A stretch of 64,000 nt of DNA from Ascarosepion bandense (Eukaryota; Mollusca; Cephalopoda; Sepiida; Sepiidae): positions 744,001-808,000 of the forward strand of contig JBBBDQ010001610.1 in NCBI GenBank assembly GCA_037127315.1. The letters run 5' to 3'. Shown in pieces: positions 46,808 to 59,423 of the stretch; within the stretch, counting starts at the first letter, position 1, and every line of letters begins with the position of its first letter. The notes under the pieces are model-generated. The model searched no databases. It saw nothing but the letters and a program-made list of their open reading frames with translations, and had not been told where the DNA came from. Made by a program: the position numbers and the translations under genes.

Positions 46808-48490
46808 TTTCACCCCGAGCAAGGCAGAAATGCCACTGGAGAGCGGGGGGGGGCTACATAATTGTAAAAAGTTTAATTAGAAAAGATTGAGGAGTACAAA
46901 CTAGTTACAAAGGAGCAATCGAAAGTTGAGAATACAGGTGCGATGACAGATACAATGTTGGAGAGTAGGGGAAGGATATACGGAGGTGGGGAGAGATCTA
47001 GAGTCCATTGCTTAATAGATGGATATTGACATTGCATTTAAATTTCTGGTGGTTGTAGCCGTCAGGAAAGCAAGAATATAGGAGCGAAAAAGCTGCAGGA
47101 GTAGAATTATCGTCTGCATTTGGCTAACCCGACAGTGAATGGGTGGGACCCAGTTGCCAGTCTGGTTGCACCAGTAAACACCTGTTGAGGAGGCACCAGT
47201 GACTTAAGTTCGTCCGAGCAGAAGCCATGAACGTATTTATACAACAGTCAAAGAGAGGCCACATTTCGACGGTGGGGAACTGGCTGCAGTCGAGCCGCCA
47301 GATCAGTACCTGTCACATTACAGACTCTCCTTTGGAGCCTGTCGAGAACACTGAGGAGAAATGCAGGGGCGCCTGACCATAAATGGCAGCAGTACTCCAT
47401 GCACGGACGGATGGTTGACTTGTATATATGCAGGATGGATTCAGGCGGAAAAAACATCCTGGATCGACATAGTGATCCAAACTTCTTAGCAGTAGATTTA
47501 CCTATGGATTCGATATAGTGGTTCCATTTGAGGTCTGAGGAGAGGGTAAGGCCAAGGAGGCGTAGTATATTGCTCTCAGGTAGAATTGCTTGTTCCATGC
47601 TTATGGGAGGCAGGAGAGGTTGCCTGGGATGTTTGACAGACAACAGCTTGGTCTTAGACGCATTGAAGTTGACAAGCCACTTCTTGCCCCAATTTATCAC
47701 ACAGTGTATATCCCGTTCAAGTTCAGCAGCGAGATTATGTCTGTCCGCCACGACAGGTTTCTCACTGGTGCGGGAGTATATTGTGGTGTCATCTGCGTAG
47801 ATGCCTACTTGGGACTTGATCTCATCTGGGAGGTCGTTGATGAAATTAAAGAACAGCGTCGGACCCAGGATAGACATTGTGGGACACCAGCATTCGTGCT
47901 GTAGGATGACGAGGTATGCCCATTCAAAACGACCTTCATTTTGTGATTATTTAAAATAGATTGGATTAGGTCAAGCAGGCGACCGGTAATACCGTTACCC
48001 CGTAGCTTGCATAGGAGGCCAGAGTGCCAAAACCTGTCAAAAGCCTTGGAGATGTCCAGAGCCACCGCGCGAGCCTCGTCAGACTCATCAAGGGCCTGAA
48101 CCATGTACTCCGTTACGGTTGTTAGCAAGTCGACCGTGGACCTAGCATAGCGGAAGCCATATTGCCTGTCAGATTTTCTATTGTTCAACACTCGTTTGCA
48201 AATCCTCCAATAATCCTTGGAGCCGAACTTGCGGTCAGCAATGCGCTGTCGCATTCTCTCAGCAAACACCATCTTTCTCTTGCACTCATTGCGAGCAGAC
48301 GTGAATAGGCGCCTATTGTGATCAGATGACTGTCTCCGGAATAGACGGAACTATTGGTTCCTCTGGGCAATGGCGGATGAGCAGGCAGGAGAGAACCACG
48401 GAGAGGAATGAGGTTTTAGGCAATACTTCCTGGTGGGTATGAAGGCATCAATGCCAGCTTTCACCCATGATGAGACCATAAAGTCACAGT
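46808..48490 (-). mobile_element. Jockey-like LINE, minus strand, internally deleted
   Basis: Same subfamily and insertion site as 23838-26695. RT pieces 47248-47877 and 47805-48272; linker 48351-48581. At about 48175 the frame jumps from RICKRVLNN to SDRQYGF, so the RT fingers region (about 240 codons) is deleted. The endonuclease end is missing: at about 48490 the sequence changes to the GC-richer head of the oppositely oriented LINE. Confidence 0.87.
47248..47877 (-). pseudogene. Jockey-like reverse transcriptase, palm-thumb part
   Basis: 209 open codons, the longest surviving jockey RT piece of this subfamily: motif B remainder SILGPTLFFNFINDLPD, motif [46 protein letters not shown], and YKSTIRPCMEYCCHLWSG. 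Catalytic aspartates are intact, but motif A lies in another frame (47805-48272). Confidence 0.8.
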
Positions 48491-48960
48491 CATCGCCCGG
48501 TCTCACACTCCACCCACTTCTTTTGAATGAGTTTAGAGGTGATCGCCTTGTTTCTTGTTTAGGAAGGGGTTCCCGGTTCATCCCATTTCTCCGGTCTTAG
48601 TGTTAGTTCAGCTGGAAGCTCTTTGCAGTTACGGAGTATGGTGGCAACGTCTTTACATTCTGAGGGTACGGGGTTGGCAGTTTCCTGGTTGCTGCTTCCG
48701 ACTGGTAATTAGGAGCCCGAACTCTTGCGTAGCGTCTTGAGAGGCTGCTCTGATCAACAGTTGAATAACACCGGGGATCTTGTAGTGCCATATCGCGCAT
48801 GGACGGGCGTCCCTGCAAGAACGTTCGGTGGGCAACCCCGAGGCCACATTATGTTGTAGGCCGCGCCAGTCTCCATCCTTCACAAGTTGCAAACGATTGA
48901 CCGACTGATTCTATTCTAAGACCTCTCCTTAAATGAATCACTATGGAAAAAAGCAAACGT
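48491..48960 (+). other. GC-richer segment between two head-to-head LINEs
   Basis: About 470 bases with higher GC than their surroundings, unique in the window, ending next to the start of the endonuclease frame of the + strand LINE. Best read as 5' UTR or ORF1 remnant of that LINE. Short frames on both strands show no recognisable motif. Confidence 0.4.
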
Positions 48961-49020
48961 AATAGCAAAACTTAACCAGCTCATTTGAAAACGCCCAAAC
49001 CTGTCTGAATCTCTTTCACT

Positions 49021-49770
49021 TACATACGCGGCATCCGCACCAACTTCATCAGCGTAGATTCATTCCTCCATAATAACTCACCTGATATATTAGCCCTATG
49101 TGAAACTAATCTTAACCCTTCTATCCTCTCATCTGAGTTCTACGTTCCTGGCTACCTTCTCCTCTTCAGGAAGGACTCCAATGTTCATATGCGTGGGCTT
49201 GGTGTCTATGTCAGCGAACACCTTCTCTTAGCTAGGGTGTCATCTTTTGAATCCCCAGATCATTCTTTCATGTGCTTCCGCCTCTCACTTCTCAGCTTGA
49301 TTAACTATCTCTTCTTTCTCTACCGCTCTCCTTCCTCCCCTGACTGTTCGTTACTTGACATCATTTCTGACAATATTGACAAAGCCATTTCTTCCCATCC
49401 CTCTGCCCATGTATTTATGTTTGGTGACTTTAACGCCCACCACAAAATGTGGCTGAAGAACGCTGTCACTGACCCTGCTGGTGTCCACACCATGAACTTT
49501 TCAATCATCCAATCCCTTACGCAAGTAGTGGACTTCCCCACGCGTTTCTCCGACAACCCTAACGGAAGGGACTCACTTCTAGACATCTGCTTCACTTCCA
49601 TCCCAGACTCTTGCACTACCAGACAACTCTGCCCACTCGGAAACTCTGACAACACTGGAGTCTCCGTCAATATTTCACTCCACTCCCGCCCGACCCATGA
49701 AACTCAGACAAGTAGAATATCCTACTGCTATCAAAGAGCAGACTGGGATTCGTTCCGAGACTTCCTCTGA
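49021..49770 (+). pseudogene. LINE apurinic/apyrimidinic-type endonuclease domain
   Basis: Open for 250 codons (in-frame stop at 49006-49008). Order: YIRGIRTNFISVDSF, PDILALCETNLN (the E of the active site), GLGVYVSEHLL, YLFFLYRSPSS, VFMFGDFNAHHKMW (GDFN motif), LTQVVDFPTRF, SLLDICFTS, and LGNSDNTGVSVN, where the usual SDH is SDN. This is the endonuclease/exonuclease/phosphatase fold that nicks target DNA for LINE insertion. The His of the SDH motif is changed and the frame ends without reaching RT, so it is probably inactive. Confidence 0.8.
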
Positions 49771-50601
49771 GACATCCCTTGGAACAACGTCTTTAGTCTT
49801 CCCATCGAAGAATGTGCATCCGAGGTCTCCTCCTGGGTTAAGGCTGGCATCGATACCTTCATCCCTGCTAGGAAATTCCAGCTTAAATCTCATCCGTCTC
49901 CATGGTTCTCACCCGCTTGCTCGGCTGCCATTGCCCACCGGAATCATTTCTTCCGACTCTATCGTAACTACGTGTCAGACAAAAACAGGCGCCTTTTCAC
50001 GTCAGCTCGTAATAAGTGTAAAAGGATACTTAACGAAGCTAAAATGTTGTTTGCTGCCAGAATGAAGCAACGCATAGCATGCTCTAAATTCGGCTCTAAA
50101 GACTATTGTTGACTCTGTAAATGAGTACTTAACAAGAGCAAGTACACAATACCTCCGCTAATCAACAAATTTGAGGTCCTCACCTCCCCGGCAGATAAGG
50201 CTGAATGCTTTGCCCGCAGATTCTCGAACAATTCGAGTCTGGACTCATCTGGAGTTTTTACACCCGACTTCTCACCTAGAACCGAGGCACAACTGAATGA
50301 TGTCCACATTACACCTTCGCTTGTCTCTAAGATAATCTTAAAACTTGACCCTCACAAAGCGAGCGGTGGTGACAGAATCCGAACCATTGTCTTAAAGACA
50401 TGTGCGCCTGAACTTTCCTCTGTCCTTTCTAAGCTCTACGACCTCTGCCTATCTGCTTCCTGCTTTCCTGCCTGTTGGAAGTCTTCCTCTGTAGTTCCTA
50501 TATTTAAAAACACTGGAGAACCCTCGGACCCTGCAAATTACCGCCCTATCAGCCTTCTTCCGATCTTTGGCAAAGTATTCGAAGCCATTATCAACGCCGA
50601 G

Positions 50602-50895
50602 GTGGTTCAGCATCTCACAGCACACAGGCTCCTCTCGGACAAGCAATATGGTTTCCGCTTCACCAAGTCTACTGCTGATGGCGAAGCCCGAACCGTTGCA
50701 TTGGATATATCTAAGGCGTTCGTCAGAGTTTGGCATGCTGGTCTTCTATGTAAACTGCGGAGCTATGGTATAACTGGACATTTGTTTCAACTAATTCAGT
50801 CATTCCTCTCTAACCGCACAATGAAGGTGGTATTAAACGGACACGCCTCTCAGAACTACCATCAAACGCAGGTGTCCCCCAAGGCTCCATCTTAG
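50602..50895 (+). pseudogene. Jockey-like reverse transcriptase fragment
   Basis: 97 codons with LLSDKQYGFRFTKSTADGEARTVALDISKAFVRVW. The shared internal deletion and the additional AFD to AFV change mark it as a sister of 709-1194. It is frameshifted before motif B ([11 protein letters not shown]). Confidence 0.78.
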
Positions 50896-51962
50896 GTCCT
50901 ACAAACTTCTTGATATACATTAATGATCTCCCTGATTCCATAAGAACACAAGTAGGCTTGTACGCCGATGACACCACAGGTTACTCTCGCCTACTACAAA
51001 AATCTGGTGTAGGCGTCAAAGCTAACCTCGCAGCCGAGATTGAAAAAGACCTCCAATCCATAGTGGACTGGGGTAAGAATGGCTCGTAAATTTTAATGCT
51101 TCTAAAACGAAGCTACTCTCAATTAACCATCATCGACAATCTCACCTACCTCCCATTAGCATGGACCAGGCTTGCCTCCCAGTGAGTAAAACACTACGCC
51201 TCCTTGGTTTCACACTTTCAACGGACCTCAAATGGTATGACTATATCGAATCCATTGCTAAATCCGCTGCTATGAAAGTCGGTTCTCTGTGTAGGGCCCG
51301 GAAGTTTTTTCCGTCTAAATCTATCCTGCACATATATATAAATCTACCATCCGCCCGTGCATTGTATACTGCTGCCATATCTGGTCGGGTGCCCCTGCTA
51401 TTCTCCTTGGGCTTCTCGATAAGTTTCAGAGGAGGGTCTGTACAGTGATAGATACCGACTTGGCAGACCGCCTGCAATCTCTCTCCCACCGGCGCGACGT
51501 GGCTTCCCTGTGTCTCTTCTATAAATACTTTCACGGCTTCTGCTCCGATGAACTTAGATCACTGGTGCCCCCTAAATACGAATTTGCACGAGATACTAGA
51601 TTAGCAACTCGATCCCACCCTTTTACAGTGAAACCGATAAAATGCAGCCGTAACTTCTACTCCAACAGTTTCTTTCCTCGCACTTCCCTACTGTGGAATT
51701 CCCTTCCACACGATTGCTTCCCCGACGGCTACAATCTCCAGGAGTTTACATGTAAGGTCAATAGACACCTCCTAACACACTACCCTGCTCCCATTCTATC
51801 AAACACTCTTCCCATCTGCCCAACCCTCATCCTCGTTATCCTTACTCATCTGTCACCTTCCTCCTGACATTCCCTATGTCTCACCACTCCTTCTCTTTAC
51901 CTTCCCCTATGTAGCCCCATGCGCAATAGTGGCAGTGGAATGCCTAGATTGGGGTGAGACAT

Positions 51963-52330
51963 ATTGGGAAGCGAGTGGGGAAGTCCACCATTCATAGCGT
52001 GAATGCCCGCTGGATCAGTAACAGCGTTTTCAAGCCACTCAGAGGGATGGGCGTTGAGGTCTCCGAATAGAAATATGTGGGCAAATGGGTGATAGGAAAT
52101 AGCCTGATATCGTCAGCAATGCTATCTAGGGAGCAGTCAGGAGAGGAGGGAGAATGGTAAAGAAAGAAAAGGTAACTAACCGAACTGAGGTGAGACAGGT
52201 GGAGACATATGTATTGGGGGCCAGTAGATTCGAGTGCAATCACCCTACCAATGGGGAGCTGTTCGCTGACGTAGACACACAGCCCATGCATGTGGACAGT
52301 TGTATCATTCCTTAAGAGGGGGAGATAACC
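51963..52330 (-). mobile_element. Inverted jockey endonuclease fragment (sister of 2071-2460)
   Basis: Same chimeric junction as at 2071, with about 34 bases deleted at 51991 relative to that copy (GTCCACCATTCATAGC). The 51992-52291 frame reads the endonuclease VYVSEQLP and LFFLYHSPSSPDCSL segments on the minus strand. Confidence 0.7.
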
Positions 52331-54470
52331 AGGGATGGAGACGTAAGAGGAGGGAATATCTGAGTTGAATGGATAACATCTTCCATTTCTCTGGACGGAC
52401 GGTCATTTCAATACTTGTCTTACCTATTTCCCTGTAAAATTTCTTTGCTTCGGTTTGAAAAATCGTGTTTTGTCTGTAGAGCCTTCATCTTTTCTCATAG
52501 CGTCTTATTCTTTGAGCCTTCAGTTCTATTGTCTGATTTATTTTTTCCTTAGTTGATAGGATTAGTGATTCCTGAATTTTTTGCATTTACAATATGACTG
52601 ATCATTTCGATGACTGACGAATCTGTTAAAGAGTTTCTTTAGCGTACATATCTTAAAGCAACTACTGGAGAAATATCTGTTACGGATTTACGCTAGATTT
52701 TTACTTTATACAAGTGAACACAACATTTGCGTACATATTTTAGTTGATAGAAGATAACGCCACTTAAGCAGGTACATCTACTCATTTTCGAAAACCAACT
52801 TTTAAATTGAACTTTTAGAAATAGATTTTATTGAAAGGTACATGATTCAATTTTATATTTCCAGTAAGTGAAATATTTTTGTTTATTTCAAACAAAAATA
52901 TTATTGATTAGAATCTAAAAGCAATTTTTTTAATTCTTCAATTTTTCTCCCATTTATATAGATCGAGGCATTTGCAAACAAAAAACAATACTTGGCTTTT
53001 AAATTTTCAAAAATAGAATATAAATGTGTAACAAGTTTTAGAAAATTAGCAAATTTAATGTTGAATTAATCAGATTTACAAAAGTATTACTTGTTTATAA
53101 CATAAAATTCAGAATAAAATTATTTCTTATAGACAGTGTTGTACATTCTGGCCATTCCCTTGTATTTGACAGATTGATGACAGCTCCACAGTTGTGGGGA
53201 AAGATAAGTGTATGGCGACTGGAAATTAAAAATTTTCAAATGATTTCCGGTTAGAAACCGTGAAACACATGACTTTTTCATGGACACACAGAAATTACCA
53301 CAAGCAAACAAAAAAAAAACTTCAAATATTTACAAATTTAAAAGTTATTGTAAAACTGCGATGTCTCGATGATTTGTATTAAACTTTCTAATTTTCGATT
53401 ATTAATTACAGTCTTTAATTAATAACGTAAAAGCCTAACATTTAACAGACTTTGAAAAAATTAGAAAATCTATTTTGAAAATTTATAAATATATTCAATT
53501 GCAAAAATTTGAAAATCTATTTTGAAACTTTATAATATATATAATAATACATATACAATTGCAAAAATTAAAACAGTTCTTTAAAATTGCATTAATAACC
53601 GAATTTTCTATTTTTTAATGTGTTTAATATATATTGAATTTAAAACAAAAATAAAAACTAATGAAATAATGTCATAGTTTTATTGCATTTTTAATCGAAT
53701 TGGGGAGCAAAGTGGTGGGAAAGATAATTGATTATTTACACTCTCCAGTAAATTTTGCGTTCAACTAATAAAACCAGTTTTGACGATACAATTTCATTTT
53801 GTAAAACGAGGAATGTCTTTTTACAGAGGAGTGATGGGAATACTATAGATATTCCTTTGTTTTAAGAAAAATGAAAATGAAGACGATATTTATACTTAAT
53901 ATCAGTTAGAGATTAAATTTGTAAGCAAGTTTCGGTGACATATCGAATAAGTTAAAAGATATTTGACTTTTTGTTAGTCTTTCAATAATTAAATCTGCAA
54001 AATAACAAAATCAAATATTTCATCATATTTTGACAAGTCTAAACGAAAAGGTATTTTCGAATCTTCTCATCTGAGGATCAAATATATACTTCTACTTAGA
54101 ATTTTCAAAACAAAAACTCTTTACTGTGCTTTCGTAAAATCCAATTCATTAAAGGTTAATGACGTATTAACATAGACACACATTGAAAAATATCCGATTT
54201 AAGAATAAATAAGAAATACTTAAAAGTCCATTGGTAAAATAATCTTAATAAAGGACAAAGGCTGGTGGCTAGTCATGTTTAAACAGAAATAAATAAATTT
54301 GGCACGAAAATATCATTAACACCTTATTTGAAATATGAAATGAACTAAAACATACTTTTGTCATAAAGAAATAAAGATTAAACCCCTTCTTAACATTCCA
54401 AAGAGAATTCTTTATTGAAAAATACTAATCCTTTCATAAGACAACAAAGGGAATTAAAGTAAGTCACGTA
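52331..54470. repeat. 5' flank of copy 4 (no gene)
   Basis: Sister of 2461-4900. The R2/R4-like N-terminal remnant occupies 52370-52560. Relative to copy 1 about 410 bases (equivalent to 3965-4378) are missing at 53925. No gene is seen. Confidence 0.7.
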
Positions 54471-54510
54471 GATATTCTGCTATAAAAATCGGGCTCTCTC
54501 ACATCTAAGT
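54455..54510 (+). promoter_or_regulatory. Core promoter of gene copy 4 (TATA box 54481-54488)
   Basis: Same conserved block. The exon 1 donor is at 54586/54587; intron 1 is 54587-55381, with the longest TG tract of the family (54775-54841). Confidence 0.75.
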
Positions 54511-54772
54511 CAATTTCTTTGACAACGTTCAACTGTTGAATCGTCAATTTGTGTTCCCACAACACAGCACCACAAAGTAAGTCAATACAATAATTATCAT
54601 CGCTATTTATTTACATTTACATTTGTGAAAAATTTTATATTCAGAGAGTTTTGCTAAAATAGGAATCTGTCTTTCATGAAGGTTTATTTTTCCGATTTCT
54701 TACCAATTAATGTTTAAGTCAAATCAATGAATATCATGTGTGTGTGTGTTTCTGTTTCTGTTTATTGATCTC

Positions 54773-54774
<2 letters not shown>

Positions 54775-54841
<67 letters not shown>
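54775..54841. repeat. (TG)n microsatellite in intron 1 of copy 4
   Basis: About 67 bp of uninterrupted TG. Confidence 0.97.
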
Positions 54842-54843
<2 letters not shown>

Positions 54844-55387
54844 TATATTTAACGTCAACTTTCCACAGATTCCATATATATGGAGAAATAAGTCATTCTT
54901 GTACTGCAATAGACAAATTTTTGATCGGTAGCTACGGATGTGACAGGCTTCATCGTTCATGTCCAAATTCGGTCAATGGGAATCTTAAGATATTTGTACG
55001 GAAATGAATGATACTAACTTGATAAGAACTTGAACTCGGTTCTGCTTTCCCACGCTAAACGTTTATTGATTACATCAACTGCATGTCCAACCTTACAGCA
55101 CATGATAATCGAAAACATATATTTACATATTTACCGGATATGTCCGGAAAGGACAATTTACATTTTTGACGTAAACAGGTGCTAACAGATAATAAATATA
55201 ATGAATAATGCTTTCATTTTATAAGTCGCCCTACACATTACTAAATGATAATGAAAAATATTAGTTATTACCTATAAAGAAATTCCAGATAACTACCTTA
55301 ACAATTGCGAATGTGTGAGGGCCTCCAAAACTTTTTATAACATTATTATATATTATTAATTATTTTGAATTTTTTTTACAGATCATC

Positions 55388-55827
55388 ATGTCTGGAAAAA
55401 TCATCTTTCTTTTGGCTCTCTGCGTCTTCACTGCCTTCGCAGGTACGAATAATTAATATATTTTAAGTTATGCAAAAATATATTACATATTTTATCAGTT
55501 TTCTTTTAAGGTTTTTAACTGAACTGTAACTGCTTTACCCAAAATTATTCTTTTCACAAATTGTTAAAGAGATTTAATCTAATATGTAGAATATATATTG
55601 CAAATATAAAAACAAATTTATTAAATAATCACATTACATTCTACAGTGAAAAAATATTTTTTTATCTAAAGCTATTACATTGTTTATGAATCATTTGTTT
55701 CTTTTCAGTAAGCAACGTCATCGCAGAAGAACAGCAACAAGCTTCTGGTGAAGATGTTCAAGTGACTGAGGAGACAGCCACAGAAGCTGCCGCCGATGCC
55801 GATGCTGAAGGCAGCAATGAGTCATAG
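55388..55827 (+). CDS. Small secreted acidic peptide precursor, copy 4
   Basis: Spliced 57 codons: 55388-55442 plus 55709-55827, phase-1 intron of 266 bp. Replacements: L5I in the signal peptide (SGKIIFLL) and E29Q in the mature part (EEQQQAS); N55 as in copies 2, 3 and 5. Codon 25 is GAA rather than GAG. The mature part has 11 acidic residues and no basic residue or cysteine. By flank similarity this is the sister of copy 1, yet it shares N55 with the others, so K55 is a change specific to copy 1 (or conversion has occurred). Function unknown. Confidence 0.85.
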
Positions 55828-55888
55828 ACAATTGAAATACTGGACATTATTACTTTTCATTTTGTTATTGTAACATTTCAATGTTCAA

Positions 55889-55894
55889 AATAAA
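55889..55894 (+). terminator. Poly(A) signal AATAAA of copy 4
   Basis: About 62 bases after the stop. The distal AATAAA near 56133 is followed by the intact site into which the RTE inserted after copy 1. Confidence 0.78.
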
Positions 55895-56149
55895 AGGAGA
55901 TTGTTGATTTGAATTTAAAGTTTTGTCCTTATTTCTATCACTGATTTTAACGTATGAAATGATTTGTAAAACTTATTTCGACACCGACAGTGAATTTAGA
56001 GAAAAATTGATTATGAAATATACATTTCATTTGGACTGGAAAATGTGTGAGATTTTTAATTGTGTTCATTCTCATTTATTTTTTATTCTTTTTTTTTTTT
56101 TGTTGTTATGTTGGGCCTCTAATTTATTCGTCTTAATAAAGCATCTGTG

Positions 56150-56415
56150 ACTTGTGAAAAATTGTCAGTCCTTTGTCAAATGGTCTATATTTCTTGGACT
56201 TTATCAAATATATTATTAAACTGTGTGCCCAGTTTAATCACAATCAACGCATAAAAATATTTGATGATATTTCTCTATTATCACACACGTTAAAAGGATA
56301 TAGACGGACACTAGATTCGAACCCAGGGATGGGTATTTGGAAATATCTATGCGTGCATATATTTTTGTTCCCCAAAAAATCAACCTTTTCTTCTTTTCTT
56401 AAGAGAGGCTGAGAA

Positions 56416-56446
<31 letters not shown>

Positions 56447-56482
56447 AAGAGAGAGAAAGAAAGAAAGAGAGCAAGAGCAAGA

Positions 56483-56528
<46 letters not shown>

Positions 56529-57195
56529 GAAAGTGAGAGCAGGAAGGGAATAGACCCCGGGGTGGCCGAGAGTAGAGAATCCGAGTGTTTCCGAGCAATC
56601 ACTGTTATTATGAGATTTTTTTTCTCATGTTGACTTCACCCAATTCTCCACTAATTTTGCTTTTCTCTCTTTGCACAATATTTTCACTTCATTTGGAATC
56701 TATGTACTGATGAAAATAGTTATTGACTCCTGTTAACTGTGTGGAATTTAGTTTTCTCAAATATTAGTTGCCTGAAATGAAATATGACAGTGAACCATTG
56801 ATTCCCATTAGTTTCCATAAATTCTCATGTTATGTTAATGATTGTTTTAGTATTGTTTCTATATGTCCATTCGATAAATAATAAAAAGTGAATACAGAAC
56901 AATATTAGAATACCATTATTATTATTATTAATAGAGTTCTTCAAAAGAGAGAAATTATATTGATATTCTCAACTATTCAAAGTCCACTATAGGCGTTAAT
57001 ATATCCATGATATCCTAACACATTAATGAGATGGAAGAAAGGATGAAAATATACAAAATTATCTTACTTCAAAACATTCAAATATTTAATCATTTATACA
57101 CAACACTGAAATAAGAAGGTGCACAATACACTCACACACACGCACACACAGATACACAAACAAACACACAGACGCACAAACACTAAAACTTATAT
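56150..57195. repeat. 3' flank of copy 4 with long GA/GAAA tract
   Basis: Sister of 8399-9401, without the RTE insertion. Purine tract 56411-56540; CA-rich 57130-57180. A gap of about 90 bases at 56275 joins TTTCTCT to ATTATCACACACG. No gene is seen. Confidence 0.75.
56411..56540. repeat. (GA)n/(GAAA)n microsatellite
   Basis: About 130-bp purine tract; the GAAA part is much longer than at 8752-8866, showing independent expansion after duplication. Confidence 0.96.
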
Positions 57196-57626
57196 ATAAT
57201 GTGATTGATACCGACTTAGCTGCTGACCGCCTTCAGTCACTCTCTCACCGGCGTGACGTGGATTCTCTGTGCTTCTTCTATAAATACTTTCATGGCTTCT
57301 GCTCTGAGTAACTTAAATCACTGGAGCCCCGTAGGTGTGAGTTCGCACGAGATACTAGATTGGCAAATAGTTCCCAGACTTTTACAGTGAAACCGATGAA
57401 ATGTATCCGCAATTTCTACTCCAAGATCTTCTTTTCTCGCACTTCCCACCTGTGGAATTCCCTTCCGCATGCTTCCTTCCCCGACGGCTGTAACTTCCAG
57501 GAGTTTAAATGTAAGGTCAATAGACACTTCCTAACACACTAACCCTACCATTCTCGCTAACACTCCCCCTATGTACACCCTAACTCGTCTCTCGCCCTAT
57601 GTAACCACCTTGCTTGGGCTGACATG

Positions 57627-57630
<4 letters not shown>
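57196..57630 (+). mobile_element. Jockey-like LINE 3' fragment (sister of 9402-9845)
   Basis: Same 5' truncation point (GTGATTGATACCGACTTAGC) and tail ending GCTTGGGCTGACATGATTA before a TA tract. A short deletion removes the CTGCGCGATGCTGGCAGTGG part of the 3' UTR near 57607. Confidence 0.87.
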
Positions 57631-57684
<54 letters not shown>

Positions 57685-57740
57685 TTAATCATATATATAG
57701 AGAGAGAGGGAGAGAGAGAGTGAGAAAGAGAGAGAGAGAG
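57631..57740. repeat. (TA)n and (GA)n microsatellites
   Basis: TA tract 57631-57681, then a GA-rich run 57700-57740, mirroring 9850-9970. Confidence 0.95.
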
Positions 57741-57744
57741 TTGC

Positions 57745-59423
57745 TTTAGCCTTGTATATACAGGTTGCGATGAGGAAATTTTTACTATTTTATATTTCTA
57801 ATTTCATGCATGCACATTGATTTGATGAATTCACAGTGTAGTAAAGTCAGTTGAGCACCTTTTTTGTGAAAAAAAGCACCATGACACAATTCATATCCCT
57901 AGAAACTCGGAAATAGCATAATGTACTGCTTGGCATTCGAGCCGGAAAATTCAATAAAAATATTTCCGTGTGGGTCTCAATATGAGAAACAGCTCAGTTT
58001 ATTTATCTGTGTAAAATAGTGATTAAGAATTTATGTAAAACTCACTCTGAGTAATCTGATGAGGAAAGAACTTCTGAATTTCCTGGTGAAGGCCTTGGAC
58101 TGAACTCGAAAGACTACATCAAGAGAGTTAAGTTGGTAGTGTTGTTCTGTGTTGAGACAATGGCTGATGAAAAACTGTATGTCTGGCAACAGCATTCTGC
58201 ACCATGCCACACAAGCAGTTGAATCAAGTCATGTTGAGTGAGAGACCAACAAAAATCATTGTTACAACAAACATGATCTGAAAGCAAGAATAATGGCAGC
58301 AATAACCATCTTCAAAAAGGCAACTGTCCAGAAAAGTTGCAGGAGATTTTGAAGTCTTGTGGAGGCGATGGTTCAAGCCAATGTTGATAATTTTTTGTAA
58401 AATTACTTTTTAATATTTCAAGATCTTTTCTGTAATTTTGGCTATTGATATTTTTAAAATCAGATGTCGCAGTTACTTTCGTTATTTAAACATAAAATAT
58501 ATTTATTGAAACCTAATTATGAATTTACATGAAATATATATGAATTAAAATATTTGCCGTATATGAAAAAATGGTGGATTTTCGATGTTGAATTTAGAAC
58601 ATTTTATGGACCCGACAGGGTGGAAAACTTTACTGAAGGCATTTCATATTATTGTCAGATTTGCTCAATATACAGTTCTGAGTATCGGAACCGGGTAACT
58701 TTCTTGGGATAAAAAGAAAAACAAAAAGACTACATTTCTGGTATATCTAATCATCTAATATGTGTGATAAATATCTTGGAAATGTTTTAACAGGGAATGA
58801 AAGTTCCTACACCAAAATATGAAGGCGCATTGAAATCTCTAAAATTAAATTATAAAGAATCGGGAAAATATCGTTAGAAACAAAGGAAAAATTTCTAGAC
58901 TGTTATGTAATATCGGTCGCTATAAATGGCAGCGTAAACTTGAATATCTGATCACAGATGAATTAGAAAATTCAGGAAAAAGAAATCTGGTCTTACAGAG
59001 ACTAACATCGTGTGAAAATAGGAGCAACATCCAAAAAACCAATGTAGAGTATCAATTTACATGTCCGTTCTGAGATGGTATCTCTGGTACTAATAATAAA
59101 CCCACTACATATATTGGCTTTACTACAACCCCGCTTTTCCGTTGACCTGTTGTCTTCTTTACGATCAGAGTTAAATTAAACAACATTTCTAAGAAAATCA
59201 TAACAATGTAGTTAATATTAGACAGATTTTAGCTGATTACACAATAATTCTCACTCATACGCTCAGTAAAATGTAACCTCCAGACATAGGAGGCCATATA
59301 CATTAAATCAAATTTATAAATTCACATTTCAATCTGGTCAGACCACATTATATTTCATTTAGACATATAGTTCTGTTAACGTTGTCTTTATGTTAACGAC
59401 CCTGTAACCTCTCTGAAGTTGGC
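57745..59423. repeat. Unit spacer with decayed RTE remnant, ending in a deletion junction
   Basis: Sister of 9985-11643. RTE remnant at about 58745-59020. At 59423/59424 CTCTGAAGTTGGC joins GGTGTCTATTGACC, skipping the equivalent of 11644-15479 (about 3.8 kb: R2/R4-like LINE, flank and jockey 3' UTR). No gene is seen. Confidence 0.72.

Larger units (their letters stand above)
48961..51962 (+). mobile_element. Jockey-like LINE with endonuclease and RT, + strand
   Basis: The most complete jockey-like copy. The endonuclease frame runs 49021-49770, then the frame shifts to 49697-50065 (KARSPPG-type linker and SPWFSPACSAAIAHRNHFF), the RT fingers and palm to 50895, thumb 51161-51448, C-terminal tail 51445-51867, and 3' UTR to GGGGTGAGACA at 51962. 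The segment from 49894 is the sister of 1-2070, sharing its 16-codon deletion. Specific damage here: a D to V change in the AFD of motif A (SKAFVRVW) near 50722 and several frameshifts. Confidence 0.88.

Noticed and set aside
48603..48892. Minus-strand frames in the GC-richer segment
   Set aside because: Overlapping short frames in two registers without known motifs; the segment is better explained as the 5' part of the + strand LINE.
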